Notes: a model not told the origin generated them from the letters alone. 20,286 nt of DNA from ZC4RG30 sp041168985 (GCA_041168985.1 JBEEKA010000165.1:1-20286); one strand, 5' to 3'. Shown: positions 1 through 8,452, counted from the stretch's first letter. A program made the numbers and translations.

Positions 1-251
1 AACGCTGCGATTCCAGCCGCATTGAAGCGACGAATCAGCTCGCTGTCATCGCCAAGCCGACGCAATCCACCGCCCGGCAGTACGACGACAGCCGTGCCAG
101 TGGCCCGGTCGGGCTCGGGAAGATGGGCAGTGAACTCCGGAATGTTCGCCGCGTCCCGTGCCGGAGCGACGGAGAACGGAAACAACGAAAACACCGCAGC
201 GACGGCAGGCCACGCCACCCGCAGAATGTGTAGGCGCCCGGTGGGCCGCAT
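1..251 (-). CDS. Exported alpha/beta-hydrolase, carbohydrate-esterase-like (partial, 3' end off window)
   Basis: Only the first 83 codons are present; the frame is still open at position 1. The ATG at 251 lies 12 nt after the stop of the upstream MFS gene and has a GGGAAG-type ribosome site just ahead of it. The N-terminus looks like a Sec signal (hydrophobic residues about 8-29, ending near VAPA). The segment at about residues 53-62 reads TAVVVLPGGG and is followed by a charged stretch and RRFNAAGIAA. This matches the start of the alpha/beta-hydrolase fold in BD-FAE/acetyl-xylan-esterase-type hydrolases, where the VxxPGGG loop forms the oxyanion hole. In known families such enzymes remove acyl groups from polysaccharides or their oligomers. 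The catalytic Ser, Asp and His lie outside the window, so substrate and exact family are inference. It is probably cotranscribed with the MFS gene. Confidence 0.6.
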   Translation of the reverse strand, partial: MRPTGRLHILRVAWPAVAAVFSLFPFSVAPARDAANIPEFTAHLPEPDRATGTAVVVLPGGGLRRLGDDSELIRRFNAAGIAA

Positions 252-263
252 TGCCGTCTTCCC

Positions 264-1490
264 TCAGGACACGCCAGCCGGCACGGGGTGGGCTTTGAGC
301 GTCCGGTAGCACATCCCGCAGCTGACCAGTGTCAGTACTCCGCCCAGCAGCATGGCGGCACCCGGGAAATGGACCGGGGCGTCCTGGCTGACGAAATAGG
401 CAAACGCACCATTCATCAGCAACGGACCGAACACCGAGCAGATGCTCATCAGCCCCGTCATGGCGGCCTGCAGTTCGCCCTGTGCGTTGGGCGGCACCTC
501 CGCGGCGATGATGCTCTGCAGGGCAGGTCCGGCGATGCCTCCCAGGCAATACACCACCGTGATCGCGAACATCATCCAGCTTTGGGTCGCGAAGGCGTAC
601 AGGAAGAACCCGCCCGCGTACCGCAGCAGGCCGAGATAGGCCGTGCGCTTCTGTCCGACTCGGGGTATCAGTACGCGAATCAGGCCCCCCTGGACGCCGG
701 CAAAAACGAATCCGACCACCGCGAGCGACATGCCAATCCGTGTCGGCGACCACCGGAATTTCTCGATCGTGTAGTAACTCCAGTTGCTCTGCACCGCGTG
801 TGCGGCCACGCTCATCAGCGACAGCGCCGCGAACAGTCCGGCAACACCCCGGTATCGCATGACGCTGATCATCGTGCCGAGCGGGTTGGCGCGCTTCCAC
901 TCGAACGGCCGCCGGTTTTCCAGCTTCAGCGACTCTGGCAGCACGAGCAGGCCATAGACGAAGTTGAGCGCGGTGAGTCCCGCCGTGACGAGGAACGGCA
1001 CGCGCGGGCCCAGGTCGCCGAGCACGCCGCCGATCAGGGGGCCGATGATGAATCCCAGGCCGAACGTGGCGCCCATCAGGCCGAAATTCCGGGCGCGGTT
1101 TTCGTTCGTGCTGACGTCGGCGATGTAGGCCCCCGCCGTGGTGAAGCTGGCACCCATGAGGCCGGCGATGACCCGGCCGAGGAACAGCCAGCCAATCGTC
1201 GGCGCATAGGCCAGGCACAGGTAATCGATCGTGAAACCGAACAGCGCGGCGAGCAGCACCGGCCGTCGGCCGAAGCGGTCGCTCAGTCCGCCGACGATCG
1301 GCGCGCACAGGAACTGCGTGATGGCGTAGGCCGCCAACAGCCAGCCACCGACTTCGGCGGCCTCGCTGATACTGCCGCCTGACAGGGACTGGATCAGGTT
1401 TGGCATCACCGGAATGATGATGCCGAACCCGATCACGTCGATCAGCAGCGTGACGAAGATGAACCCGATGGCGGGGGCGCGCTTGCTCAT
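264..1490 (-). CDS. TCR/Tet-type major facilitator superfamily exporter
   Basis: A 408-residue, very hydrophobic protein with about 12 membrane segments, the normal size for drug:H+ antiporters of the major facilitator superfamily. The motif-A loop GGLSDRFGRRP sits at about residues 67-77 between helices 2 and 3. The N-terminus (IDVIGFGIIIPVMP) and the FGLGFIIGPLIGG stretch in helix 5 (motif-C-like) are typical of the TCR/Tet subgroup. Family members expel tetracyclines, other drugs or sugars in exchange for protons, but the substrate cannot be read from sequence. The frame is open upstream to an ATG at 1535, but family alignment favours MSKRAPAIGF at 1490. The gene lies 12 nt upstream of the truncated esterase and is probably in one operon with it. 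A six-base-pair hairpin (1503-1523) lies in its leader. Confidence 0.88.
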   Translation of the reverse strand: MSKRAPAIGFIFVTLLIDVIGFGIIIPVMPNLIQSLSGGSISEAAEVGGWLLAAYAITQFLCAPIVGGLSDRFGRRPVLLAALFGFTIDYLCLAYAPTIGWLFLGRVIAGLMGASFTTAGAYIADVSTNENRARNFGLMGATFGLGFIIGPLIGGVLGDLGPRVPFLVTAGLTALNFVYGLLVLPESLKLENRRPFEWKRANPLGTMISVMRYRGVAGLFAALSLMSVAAHAVQSNWSYYTIEKFRWSPTRIGMSLAVVGFVFAGVQGGLIRVLIPRVGQKRTAYLGLLRYAGGFFLYAFATQSWMMFAITVVYCLGGIAGPALQSIIAAEVPPNAQGELQAAMTGLMSICSVFGPLLMNGAFAYFVSQDAPVHFPGAAMLLGGVLTLVSCGMCYRTLKAHPVPAGVS

Positions 1491-1502
1491 CAGTGCGGTC
1501 TC

Positions 1503-1523
1503 GGGGAAATGGCAACCTTCCCC
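1503..1523 (-). promoter_or_regulatory. Hairpin in the leader of the MFS gene
   Basis: GGGGAA (1503-1508) and TTCCCC (1518-1523) are perfect complements with a nine-base loop, 13-33 nt upstream of the MFS start at 1490. It could affect translation or be the foot of a leader structure. Six base pairs can arise by chance, so this is tentative. Confidence 0.25.
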
Positions 1524-1559
1524 ATTCTCGCGCATTCCGGCGCAGGAGCGGCCTGGATG

Positions 1560-1588
1560 ATGGAGTGGCGCCTGCAGCGGCGCTCCAT
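1560..1588 (-). terminator. Hairpin at the 3' end of the putative DNA-binding protein gene
   Basis: ATGGA (1560-1564) pairs with TCCAT (1584-1588), and GCGCC (1568-1572) pairs with GGCGC (1579-1583), giving a ten-base-pair stem with a three-base bulge and a TGCAGC loop. It starts at the stop codon of the 1588-1941 gene and lies before the MFS gene. No T-run follows on the minus strand, so it is at best a weak intrinsic terminator. It may also be an mRNA 3'-end stabiliser. Confidence 0.35.
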
Positions 1589-1941
1589 CAATGAGGGGCG
1601 GTGTGGCCTCGGCATTTCAGGAAGCGCAACAGCAGTGCAGCGCATTTTCCGCCATCGGCGCCCGCCGCGATGAGTTCCAGGAAGCTCTTGCCCCGGGCAA
1701 GCGGAATGCATAGACATGCCGGATCGGGGTGCACGTCCTCGGAGTTGAAGAGACGTGCAGCCTTGGCCAGTTCTTCCAGCTTCAGCCGGCACCGTGCCGG
1801 TGGCGTGGTCGCACCGGCAGACCAGTCCATGAACTGGTGTCGGTTCATGCCGAACAAGCCGGGGAGTGCGCCCATGCCTCTGCGGAAGCCGAATCGGATC
1901 TCGGTCAACAGTTCAAGTGACGATGCGCCATACACTGACAT
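1588..1941 (-). CDS. Small putative helix-turn-helix protein (MbcA/Xre-antitoxin-like layout)
   Basis: A 117-residue basic protein starting at ATG 1941 (MSVYGA). An in-frame ATG at 1968 is possible but extends into less protein-like sequence. Around residues 28-60 there is a pattern resembling helix-turn-helix proteins (GLFGMNRHQFMDWSAG, then a basic segment and LEELAKAARLF). A second conserved-looking segment, ARGKSFLELIAAG, recalls the GGRTPLELL element of MbcA/ParS-type antitoxin domains. It is transcribed away from the GH51 gene, with a 302-bp gap between them. No toxin (RES-domain) gene is adjacent, so a regulator role is as plausible as an antitoxin role. A competing plus-strand frame at 1601-1954 looks less protein-like. 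The function is unknown and the family link is weak. Confidence 0.5.
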   Translation of the reverse strand: MSVYGASSLELLTEIRFGFRRGMGALPGLFGMNRHQFMDWSAGATTPPARCRLKLEELAKAARLFNSEDVHPDPACLCIPLARGKSFLELIAAGADGGKCAALLLRFLKCRGHTAPH

Positions 1942-2243
1942 GCTGATGCCTTGAAACGGGTCCCGCAAAGCGAGACTTGCCGCCCTTTAGGATAAGGACA
2001 CTGCCCGGTGCCGCAGGTCCGTGTTGTCCGCTCGGCCGACTTCCCCCGGAAGTACGGAGCATTTCCTGCTTCGTCGGGGTACGAACCCAGCGTATGCCCG
2101 GCCCGAGGCGACATCCGTTATGGCGTTCACACTCTGCGGTCGAGGGCACCGAGCCGGGGTGTTTCAATCCGTGCCGTTCAACATAAGGCCGCCGGTTGTC
2201 ATAGACTGCGTGGCACTGCGCGACCCAAAGGGGTGCCCGAGAA
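1942..2243. other. Divergent intergenic region between the HTH-like gene and GH51
   Basis: These 302 bp contain no convincing gene. They hold the start regions of two divergent genes and a perfect 6-3-6 palindrome at 2039-2053. Just ahead of the GH51 gene, TTCAAC followed 17 nt later by CATAGA (about 2178-2206) is a poor match to a sigma-70 promoter. AAGGGG about 11 nt before the GH51 ATG may serve as its ribosome site. Confidence 0.6.
2039..2053. promoter_or_regulatory. Palindrome (6-3-6) upstream of GH51, candidate operator
   Basis: ACTTCC-CCC-GGAAGT is a perfect inverted repeat with six-base arms and a three-base spacer. It lies about 98 bp upstream of the HTH-like gene start and 190 bp upstream of the GH51 start. 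A dimeric regulator could bind such a site, and the adjacent HTH-like protein is the obvious candidate. This is inference, as no binding family could be assigned. Confidence 0.3.
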
Positions 2244-3821
2244 ATGCGAAAACTGATGACGTCCATGGCCTTTCTGCTGGCGATTGGTTGCCTGCCCGGT
2301 GCCCTGGCGAAATCCCCGCTGCCCGACGTAGTAGGCACCGTCGACATGGAACATCCGGGCCCGGTGCTTTCCCGCTATCTGCAGGGTCAGTTCGCCGAGC
2401 ACCTTGGTGCGGACATCTATGGCGGCATCTGGGTCGGCCCGGAGAGCCCGATCCCCAATACCCGCGGCATCCGCAAGGACGTGGCCGAGGCGCTGAAGGC
2501 GATCCGTGTGCCGGTGGTGCGCTGGCCCGGCGGCTGCTTTGCCGACATCTATCACTGGCGGGACGGGATCGGGCAGCCGGGAAAGCGACCGGTCCGCAAG
2601 AACGACTGGTGGGGCGGTCTGGAAAGCAATGCCTTCGGCACGCATGAGTATTTCGACCTTCTGGACCAGGTCGGTGCCGACGCCTACGTCGCGATCAACA
2701 TGGCGACAAGCACGCCGTCCGAAATGCGCGAATGGATGGACTACATCACTTCCAGCGCCGCCGACACGATTGCCAACGAGCGTCGCGCCAACGGTCGACA
2801 GGAGCCCTGGAAACTGGGTTTCGTCGGGATCGGAAACGAAGCCTGGGGCTGCGGTGGTGCGCAGACGCCGGAGGCCTTCGCCGATGACTATCGTCGTTTC
2901 GCGACCTTCATGCACCGCAACGGCTCGACTTTCCACATGCACAACGACAATGCCGCGTTGCGCGTTGCTTCAGGTCCGAACAACGACGACACCAAGTGGA
3001 TGGACGTCCTGCTGGGCAAGGCCGCGCCGATGATGGACGCAGTCTCGCTGCACTACTACACAGTCTTCGATGGAAAGTGGGAAAGCCGCGACAAGGCACC
3101 TGCTACCGGCTTTCCCGTGGAGCACTGGAACCACATGCTTTACCAGGCGTCCCGCATGGAAGAGGTGCTCCGGGCACACGAGGCAGTGATGGATCGACAC
3201 GATCCGCAGAAACGCATCGGGTTGTACGTCGATGAGTGGGGTACGTGGTACGCGCCGGAGAACGGCACTGAGCCCGGGTACCTGTACCAGCAGAACTGCC
3301 TGCGCGATGCCCTCGTGGCAGCACAGACGCTCAATATCTTCCATGCCCATGCCGATCGCGTCCGCATGGCCAACATTGCCCAGACCGTGAACGTGCTGCA
3401 GGCAATACTGCTGACGGATGGGGCGAAGCTTGCCCGGACACCGACTTACTACGCCTTCCAGCTGTACGTGCCGTTCCAGGACGCATCCCAGCTGCCGCTG
3501 AAGCTGCAGTCACCGCAGCTCAGTTCAGGCGAAAACCGCTTTCCCGCACTGACCGCCAGTGCGGCGCGGGGCAGGGATGGCAAGACGTGGGTCGCGCTGA
3601 CCAATGCTGACGCGAACCACGGTTACCAGGTGGCGCTGGATGGGCTGACAGCGCGGACCGTGACGGGACAGATCCTCACTGCAGCGAAAATGGATGCGCA
3701 CAACGTTCCCGGTGAAGCGGAGCAGGTCAGCCCGCAGCCCTATCGAGGCGCATCACTCTCCGGTCGCCGATTGACGCTGGACATGCCAGCCAGGGCGGTG
3801 GTCGTGGTGGCGCTGGAGTAG
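2244..3821 (+). CDS. abfA: Exported GH51 alpha-L-arabinofuranosidase
   Basis: A 525-residue exported enzyme predicted to release terminal alpha-L-arabinofuranosyl groups from arabinoxylan, arabinan or arabinogalactan oligomers by the retaining mechanism (EC 3.2.1.55). Residues 1-22 form a Sec signal ending in ALA. The (beta/alpha)8 domain carries the GH51 landmarks: QFAEHLGADIYGGIWVG (48-64), RWPGGCFADIYHW (93-105), GIGNEAWGCGG (195-205) with the acid/base Glu199, SLHYYT (268-273) and LYVDEWGTWY (327-336) with the nucleophile Glu331. The last ~130 residues form the usual beta-sandwich. The length is normal for the family, but many bacterial GH51 enzymes are cytoplasmic, so the signal peptide is notable. 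The next gene on the same strand is an exported GH42 enzyme, which suggests joint attack on arabinose- and galactose-containing oligomers outside the cytoplasm. Confidence 0.93.
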   Translation: MRKLMTSMAFLLAIGCLPGALAKSPLPDVVGTVDMEHPGPVLSRYLQGQFAEHLGADIYGGIWVGPESPIPNTRGIRKDVAEALKAIRVPVVRWPGGCFADIYHWRDGIGQPGKRPVRKNDWWGGLESNAFGTHEYFDLLDQVGADAYVAINMATSTPSEMREWMDYITSSAADTIANERRANGRQEPWKLGFVGIGNEAWGCGGAQTPEAFADDYRRFATFMHRNGSTFHMHNDNAALRVASGPNNDDTKWMDVLLGKAAPMMDAVSLHYYTVFDGKWESRDKAPATGFPVEHWNHMLYQASRMEEVLRAHEAVMDRHDPQKRIGLYVDEWGTWYAPENGTEPGYLYQQNCLRDALVAAQTLNIFHAHADRVRMANIAQTVNVLQAILLTDGAKLARTPTYYAFQLYVPFQDASQLPLKLQSPQLSSGENRFPALTASAARGRDGKTWVALTNADANHGYQVALDGLTARTVTGQILTAAKMDAHNVPGEAEQVSPQPYRGASLSGRRLTLDMPARAVVVVALE

Positions 3822-4129
3822 GGGAAGGCACGGGTATTCAAGTGGCCGCAGGGGGGGGCATGCCATTTCGTATCCGATTGCCCGCGACACTCCATGGCTG
3901 GAAGTCGTTCCTGTACGAAATATTCGTAATCGTCATCGACAGGCCGGCGCTCCTTCGAGCTGATGGTTTCCAGGGAATTCGTGGCAGAGTCGTTGCCTAC
4001 TGCTCTCGTATCCCTCGATGCGTCCGTCGGCTTCCTGGAAGGCGGCGCGAAGGCAGGCGGATTCGGCTATTGCCGGGGGCGCGGATTGCCGCTTGCAGAT
4101 TGGCGGAAGGCGATTGAAGGAGTGGGAAG
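3822..4129. other. Intergenic region between GH51 and GH42
   Basis: These 308 bp show no credible gene; the open frame at 3842-4117 has no ribosome site and no family character. They contain an eight-G run at 3851-3858, the palindrome at 3914-3928 and the ribosome site of the GH42 gene (AAGGAG, about 4118-4123). No clear terminator follows GH51, so read-through transcription into GH42 is possible. Confidence 0.6.
3914..3928. promoter_or_regulatory. Palindrome (6-3-6) upstream of GH42, candidate operator
   Basis: TACGAA-ATA-TTCGTA is a perfect inverted repeat with a three-base spacer. It is markedly AT-rich against the GC-rich surroundings and lies 202 bp before the GH42 start. Size and symmetry fit a site for a dimeric regulator. 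The regulator is not identifiable, and no second copy of this sequence was found in the window by eye. Confidence 0.4.
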
Positions 4130-6229
4130 ATGAAGGATTTCGGACGAGTCACTGTTCGCGTCACGTTGGCGCTTGCCCTCGCCATACTGGGAGCCACGAC
4201 GCTGGCGAATGCTGCGCCGAAGCTTCCCGACACGATCCTTTTCGGCGCAGCCTATTACGACGAGTACACGCCGTCGCCGCGCGCCGAAGAAGATGCGGCG
4301 ATGATGGCGCGGGCGGGTATCACCGTCGTGCGAATCGCGGAAAGCACCTGGAGCACGCTGGAGCCGGAGCCGGGTCGCTTCGACTTTTCGAGCATGGACC
4401 GTACGCTTGCCGCGATGCATCGCCATGGCATCCGCGTTATCGTGGGTACGCCGACCTATGCCATTCCCACCTGGCTGGCGAAGCAGTATCCCAAAGTGCT
4501 GGTGATGCGTCGGGAAGGTCCGGCGAGCTACGGTCCCCGCCAGAACATGGACATCACCGATCCGGATTTCCGTGCAGCCGCCGAGCGGGTCATTGTCGCC
4601 CTGGTGGATCATGTGCGGGATCACCCGTCGGTGATCGGATACCAGCTCGACAACGAGACCAAGGCCTACGGCAACACGGGGCCGCGGGTGCAGGCGGCTT
4701 TCCAGGCCGAGATGCGGCGGCGCTTTGGCACCCCCGATGCAATGAACAAGGCTTTCGGGCTGGACTACTGGAGCAATCGCATCAATCGCTGGGAGGACTT
4801 CCCCGATGTGAGCGGCACGATCAATGCCAGCCTCGGGAATGCATTTGCCCAGTTCCAGCGCGGCATTGTCACGGAGTATCTCTCCTGGCAGGCGGCACTG
4901 GTGCGCAAGCACGCGCGCGCCGACCAGTGGCTCACGCAGAACTTCGACCTGGAGTGGCGCAACTATTCCTACGGCGTCCAGCCGGACGTGAACCACTGGC
5001 AGGCGGCGCGCAGCCTCGATGTCGCCGGTATCGATATCTACCATCCGGCCCAGGGCAAGCTGACGGGTGCGGAGATTGCGTTCGGCAATGACCTCGCGCG
5101 CTCGATCCGCGGCGGACAGAACCACCTCGTGATCGAGACGCAGGCGCAGGGTTTCCCGATGTGGACGCCGTGGCCGGGCCAGTTGCGGTTGCAGGCGTAC
5201 AGCCATCTCGCCGGCGGCGCGAACATGCTCGCGTACTGGCACTGGGCGAGCACCAGCGCCGGAATCGAAACTTACTGGAAGGGTCTGGTCTCGCAGGATT
5301 ACGCGCCGAACCCGGTGCTGGCGGAGGCCGCGACGATCGGGGCCGATCTGAAACGGCTCGGCAGGCGGCTCGTGAATCTCCGGAAGGACAACAAGGTCGC
5401 GCTCTATGTCAGCAACGCTGCGTTGAGCGGCATGGACGCCTTTGCCTTCGTCACCGGCGGCAAGCCGCGCTACAACGACGTCGTTCGGACGGTCTACGAT
5501 GCGTTGTATCGACGGAACATCGGGGTCGACATCGTATCGCCTGATCTCGACACGGATCTCTCGCGCTACAAGCTGGTCGTTGTGCCGGCGCTGTACGCGG
5601 CCAGTGACGCCGAGATCGCGCGCCTCAACGCCTATGCCAAGGCCGGAGGCCACATCGTCTATACCTTCAAGAGCGGGTTTTCCAACGAAGACACCAAGGT
5701 CAGGGCCACGACGCAGCCGGGGGCGATCGCCGAGGCGGCGGGCGTGACCTACAGCCTGTTCTCGCAACCTGAAGACGCCAGCCTCCAGGGCGACCCCTTC
5801 AAGGCGGGCAAGGGCAATGTCGTGACGGGCTGGATGGAACTCCTCCAGCCAACGACGGCCAGCGTGCTGGCGCGCTATGACGGTCCGGCCTGGGCCGGGA
5901 CCGCGGCGCTGACGCGCAATGCCTACGGCAAGGGCGAAGTCGAATACGTCGGCTTCCTGCCAGGCCCGGAGCTTGCCGAGAAGATCCTGGTCGAGGCGGC
6001 TGCCCGGGCGGGCGTCGTCGCGCCGGGTGTCCACTGGCCAGTCATCCTGCGCTCGGGTACGCCGGCTGGCGGAAAGCCCGTCCACTACGTGCTGAACTAC
6101 TCCGCGACCTCCGCCGAGGCATCCCTTGGCCTGCCGCCCTCGCGCGACCTGCTGACGGGCAAGGCGCTGGCTCGCGGCGCGGACCTGAAACTCGAACCCT
6201 GGGGTGTGGCCATACTCGAAGAGGACTGA
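4130..6229 (+). CDS. Exported GH42 beta-galactosidase
   Basis: A 699-residue enzyme predicted to hydrolyse terminal beta-D-galactosyl residues (EC 3.2.1.23), more likely from galactan or arabinogalactan oligomers than from lactose. A Sec signal covers residues 1-29 (cleavage near ANA-AP), placing it in the periplasm or outside. The TIM barrel carries the family's early FGAAYYDEYTP (38-48), then IGYQLDNET (169-177) with the acid/base Glu176, and HLVIETQAQG (332-341) with the nucleophile Glu336. A GGANMLAYWHW strand (362-372) follows. Residues about 410-620 match the GH42 middle/trimerisation domain, with a small beta domain at the C-terminus. The start is fixed by AAGGAG just upstream of the ATG. 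Acid-base and nucleophile roles are assigned by family alignment. A long open frame on the opposite strand is a compositional shadow. Confidence 0.92.
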   Translation: MKDFGRVTVRVTLALALAILGATTLANAAPKLPDTILFGAAYYDEYTPSPRAEEDAAMMARAGITVVRIAESTWSTLEPEPGRFDFSSMDRTLAAMHRHGIRVIVGTPTYAIPTWLAKQYPKVLVMRREGPASYGPRQNMDITDPDFRAAAERVIVALVDHVRDHPSVIGYQLDNETKAYGNTGPRVQAAFQAEMRRRFGTPDAMNKAFGLDYWSNRINRWEDFPDVSGTINASLGNAFAQFQRGIVTEYLSWQAALVRKHARADQWLTQNFDLEWRNYSYGVQPDVNHWQAARSLDVAGIDIYHPAQGKLTGAEIAFGNDLARSIRGGQNHLVIETQAQGFPMWTPWPGQLRLQAYSHLAGGANMLAYWHWASTSAGIETYWKGLVSQDYAPNPVLAEAATIGADLKRLGRRLVNLRKDNKVALYVSNAALSGMDAFAFVTGGKPRYNDVVRTVYDALYRRNIGVDIVSPDLDTDLSRYKLVVVPALYAASDAEIARLNAYAKAGGHIVYTFKSGFSNEDTKVRATTQPGAIAEAAGVTYSLFSQPEDASLQGDPFKAGKGNVVTGWMELLQPTTASVLARYDGPAWAGTAALTRNAYGKGEVEYVGFLPGPELAEKILVEAAARAGVVAPGVHWPVILRSGTPAGGKPVHYVLNYSATSAEASLGLPPSRDLLTGKALARGADLKLEPWGVAILEED

Positions 6230-6251
6230 TCAGGGCGGCGAAGCGGCGTAG

Positions 6252-6980
6252 CTAGAGGTCGAATCCCGTCGGCATCACGACGACGTCGCGAATCGTCATG
6301 CCCCGTGGGCGTGTCAGCATGAACAGGATGACCTCGGCAATCTGCTCTGCTTCGAGCAGACTGCCGGCCTGACGCGCCGTTTCGAGCTTGTCGGCCGGCC
6401 AGTCATCAAGCAGGCCGGTGACGACCGGCCCTGGCGAGACGGCGCCCACGCGAATGCCATGCTTGAAAACCTGGCGGCGCGTCGTCTGCACGAAACAGTT
6501 GACCGCCCATTTCGAAGATGCGTAAACCGGCTCCCACGGGGTCGGGTAGTGGGCTGCCAGAGAACTCGTGACGATGATGTCGCCTTGACCGCGTTCGATC
6601 ATGTGTGGCAGCACGTCATGTACGTTCTTGAAGACGACATTGATGTTCAGGTTCAGCATCCGGTCGATCGCCGCCGACTCGGCATCGACCAGATCGCCGC
6701 CGACATAGAGACCGGCATTGGCGTGGAAGATGTCGAGACGTCCTGTCGCCTCCAGGATCCGCGGCACCATGCCAGCGCAGGCCGTGGCGTCCAGAAGGTC
6801 CACCACCAACGGCACCAGTGCGTCGCCATGCTCTTCGTGCAGGGCCGACAAGGCGCGCTCGTTGCGATCGATCGCGACCACGCGTGCACCGGCAGCCAGC
6901 AAGGCCCTCGCGCTGGCCAGACCGATCCCCGACGCGCTGCCGGTAATGGCAGCCACTTTTCCATTCAATGCGGCGTTCAT
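6252..6980 (-). CDS. rbtD: Ribitol 2-dehydrogenase-like short-chain dehydrogenase
   Basis: A 242-residue classical SDR. The dinucleotide motif TGSASGIG is at 13-20, NAG at 88-90, the catalytic Ser in the TSS pair at 138-140, and YASSK at 153-157 (Tyr153, Lys157). The protein resembles Klebsiella ribitol 2-dehydrogenase over its whole length, including GRLDIFHANAG (80-90), EPVY (150-153) and a late RVGAVSPGPVVTGLLDDWP stretch. It therefore probably oxidises ribitol or a related polyol to D-ribulose (or the matching ketose) with NAD+ (EC 1.1.1.56). It is the last gene of the polyol operon, beginning 6 nt after the preceding dehydrogenase, and it converges on GH42 with only 22 nt between stops. 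Family assignment is strong. The true substrate is an inference, since RbtD homologues in ABC-polyol operons may use other polyols. Confidence 0.85.
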   Translation of the reverse strand: MNAALNGKVAAITGSASGIGLASARALLAAGARVVAIDRNERALSALHEEHGDALVPLVVDLLDATACAGMVPRILEATGRLDIFHANAGLYVGGDLVDAESAAIDRMLNLNINVVFKNVHDVLPHMIERGQGDIIVTSSLAAHYPTPWEPVYASSKWAVNCFVQTTRRQVFKHGIRVGAVSPGPVVTGLLDDWPADKLETARQAGSLLEAEQIAEVILFMLTRPRGMTIRDVVVMPTGFDL

Positions 6981-6986
6981 AGATTT

Positions 6987-8452
6987 TCAGTCCCCCAGGA
7001 ACTCGCGAAGCGCAGGCCGGACGCCGCGGTGGTTGATGAGCTCCAGCCAGTGTGCGAAAGCGCTGGCAAAGCGCGGCTCGTCGCCCAGTTCACCGTAGAA
7101 CTGGCGCAGGCGAAGCCAGCGGGCTGGATCGGCCCTGGCTGCTCGGGCGCTTTGCATCAGCTGTTCCCAGTTCGGATCGTTCGGCTCTATCGTGCTGCCA
7201 TCTTCCCGGGTGCCCTGGCAGTATCGCGCCCAGATCGCTTCGGCCAATGCCAGGCCCCGGACGGATCCGTCGGTTCGAAGGCCATCGCGAATGGAAGGGA
7301 TCAGGAATCCAGGGTGGCGACTGGACCCGTCGAAAGCCACCCGGCGCGTCGTGTCGACGATCAGAGGATTGGAGAATCGGCGGGCAATCAGCTGCGCGTA
7401 CTCGTCCGGCTTGAACTGCTCCACGGGCCTGACATGTGGAACGATCTCCTCGTGCGTCACCTTTCCGACATACGCGCGGATCGCCGGATCCGCCATGCAG
7501 TCGGCGATGGTCTTGATCCCGCAGACTTCCCCGGCATTCGCGACCAACTGATGCCCGCCGTTCAGGATGCGGATCTTCATGAGCTCGTAGTCGTGGACAG
7601 CGTCGGTAAAGGCGGCGCCGACTTTTTCCCACGCAGGCCGTCCGGCGCAGAACCTGTCTTCGATCACCCACTGGCGGAACTTCTCGTGGGTGACCGGTGC
7701 CGCGTCGTCGATACCCAGTTCGCTGGCCAGGGCCAGCTCCTTGGGTCCCGTTGCGGGCACGATGCAGTCGACCATGGAGTTCGGAAAGGTGCAGTGTGTG
7801 TCGATCCACACCGCCAGCTCCGGATCGGTCAGCGCCGCCAGTGAGACGACGGCCTGGCGGAGCATGCGGCCATTTCCCTGCAGGTTGTCGCAGGACTGGC
7901 CGGTGAACGGGCCGACGCCGCGGGCACGACGCTGGCGCAACGCGGCGACCATGGCGCCAAACGCCGTATTCGGGCTGTCCGGATTGTCGACGTCATGATG
8001 TATGTCGGGATGCCGGGCATTGAACGCCCCAGTCGCCGGATCGGCGTAGTAGCCGCCCTCCGTCACGGTCAGGCTGACGATGCGAATTTCCGGTGCGGTC
8101 ATCTGGCGGATCAGCGCGCCGTTCCCGGGCTCGACCGGCAGGTAGTCGATCATCGATCCGACGACCTCGGCCGAGCTTTCGCCGGGTTCCCGGACGACCA
8201 GGGTCGTCAGGTAATCCTGGGCGCGCAACTTCAGCTGCATCGATGCGTCGTAAGGCCGTACCCCCGCGCCGACGATGGCCCAGTCCAGATCCAGTCCCGC
8301 CTGGAAAAGACGGTGCAGGTACCACGACTGGTGCGCACGATGGAAATTGCCGACCCCGATATGGACGATTCCAGGCCGCAACCTTGAGCGGTCGTATCGA
8401 GGGACCAGAATGCTGGGGTCGAGTGAACCGAGGGCGCTGTCAACAAGCCGCA

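Noticed and set aside
46..1515. 489-codon minus-strand frame overlapping the MFS gene
   Set aside because: It is a shifted reading of the MFS gene, full of Arg, Pro and His and without membrane segments.
2021..2647. 208-codon plus-strand frame overlapping the GH51 start
   Set aside because: It overlaps the true gene in another frame and has no recognisable domain.
3851..3858. Eight-G run as a phase-variation switch
   Set aside because: It is intergenic, about 270 bp before the GH42 start, and not placed between promoter elements that I can identify.
3842..4117. 91-codon plus-strand frame in the GH51-GH42 gap
   Set aside because: It has no ribosome site and an Arg-rich random-looking sequence, and it begins at a G-run.
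4067..6085. 672-codon open frame on the strand opposite GH42
   Set aside because: It is arginine- and histidine-rich without family motifs, and lies exactly antisense to a gene with strong GH42 signatures. Long antisense frames are expected at this GC content.
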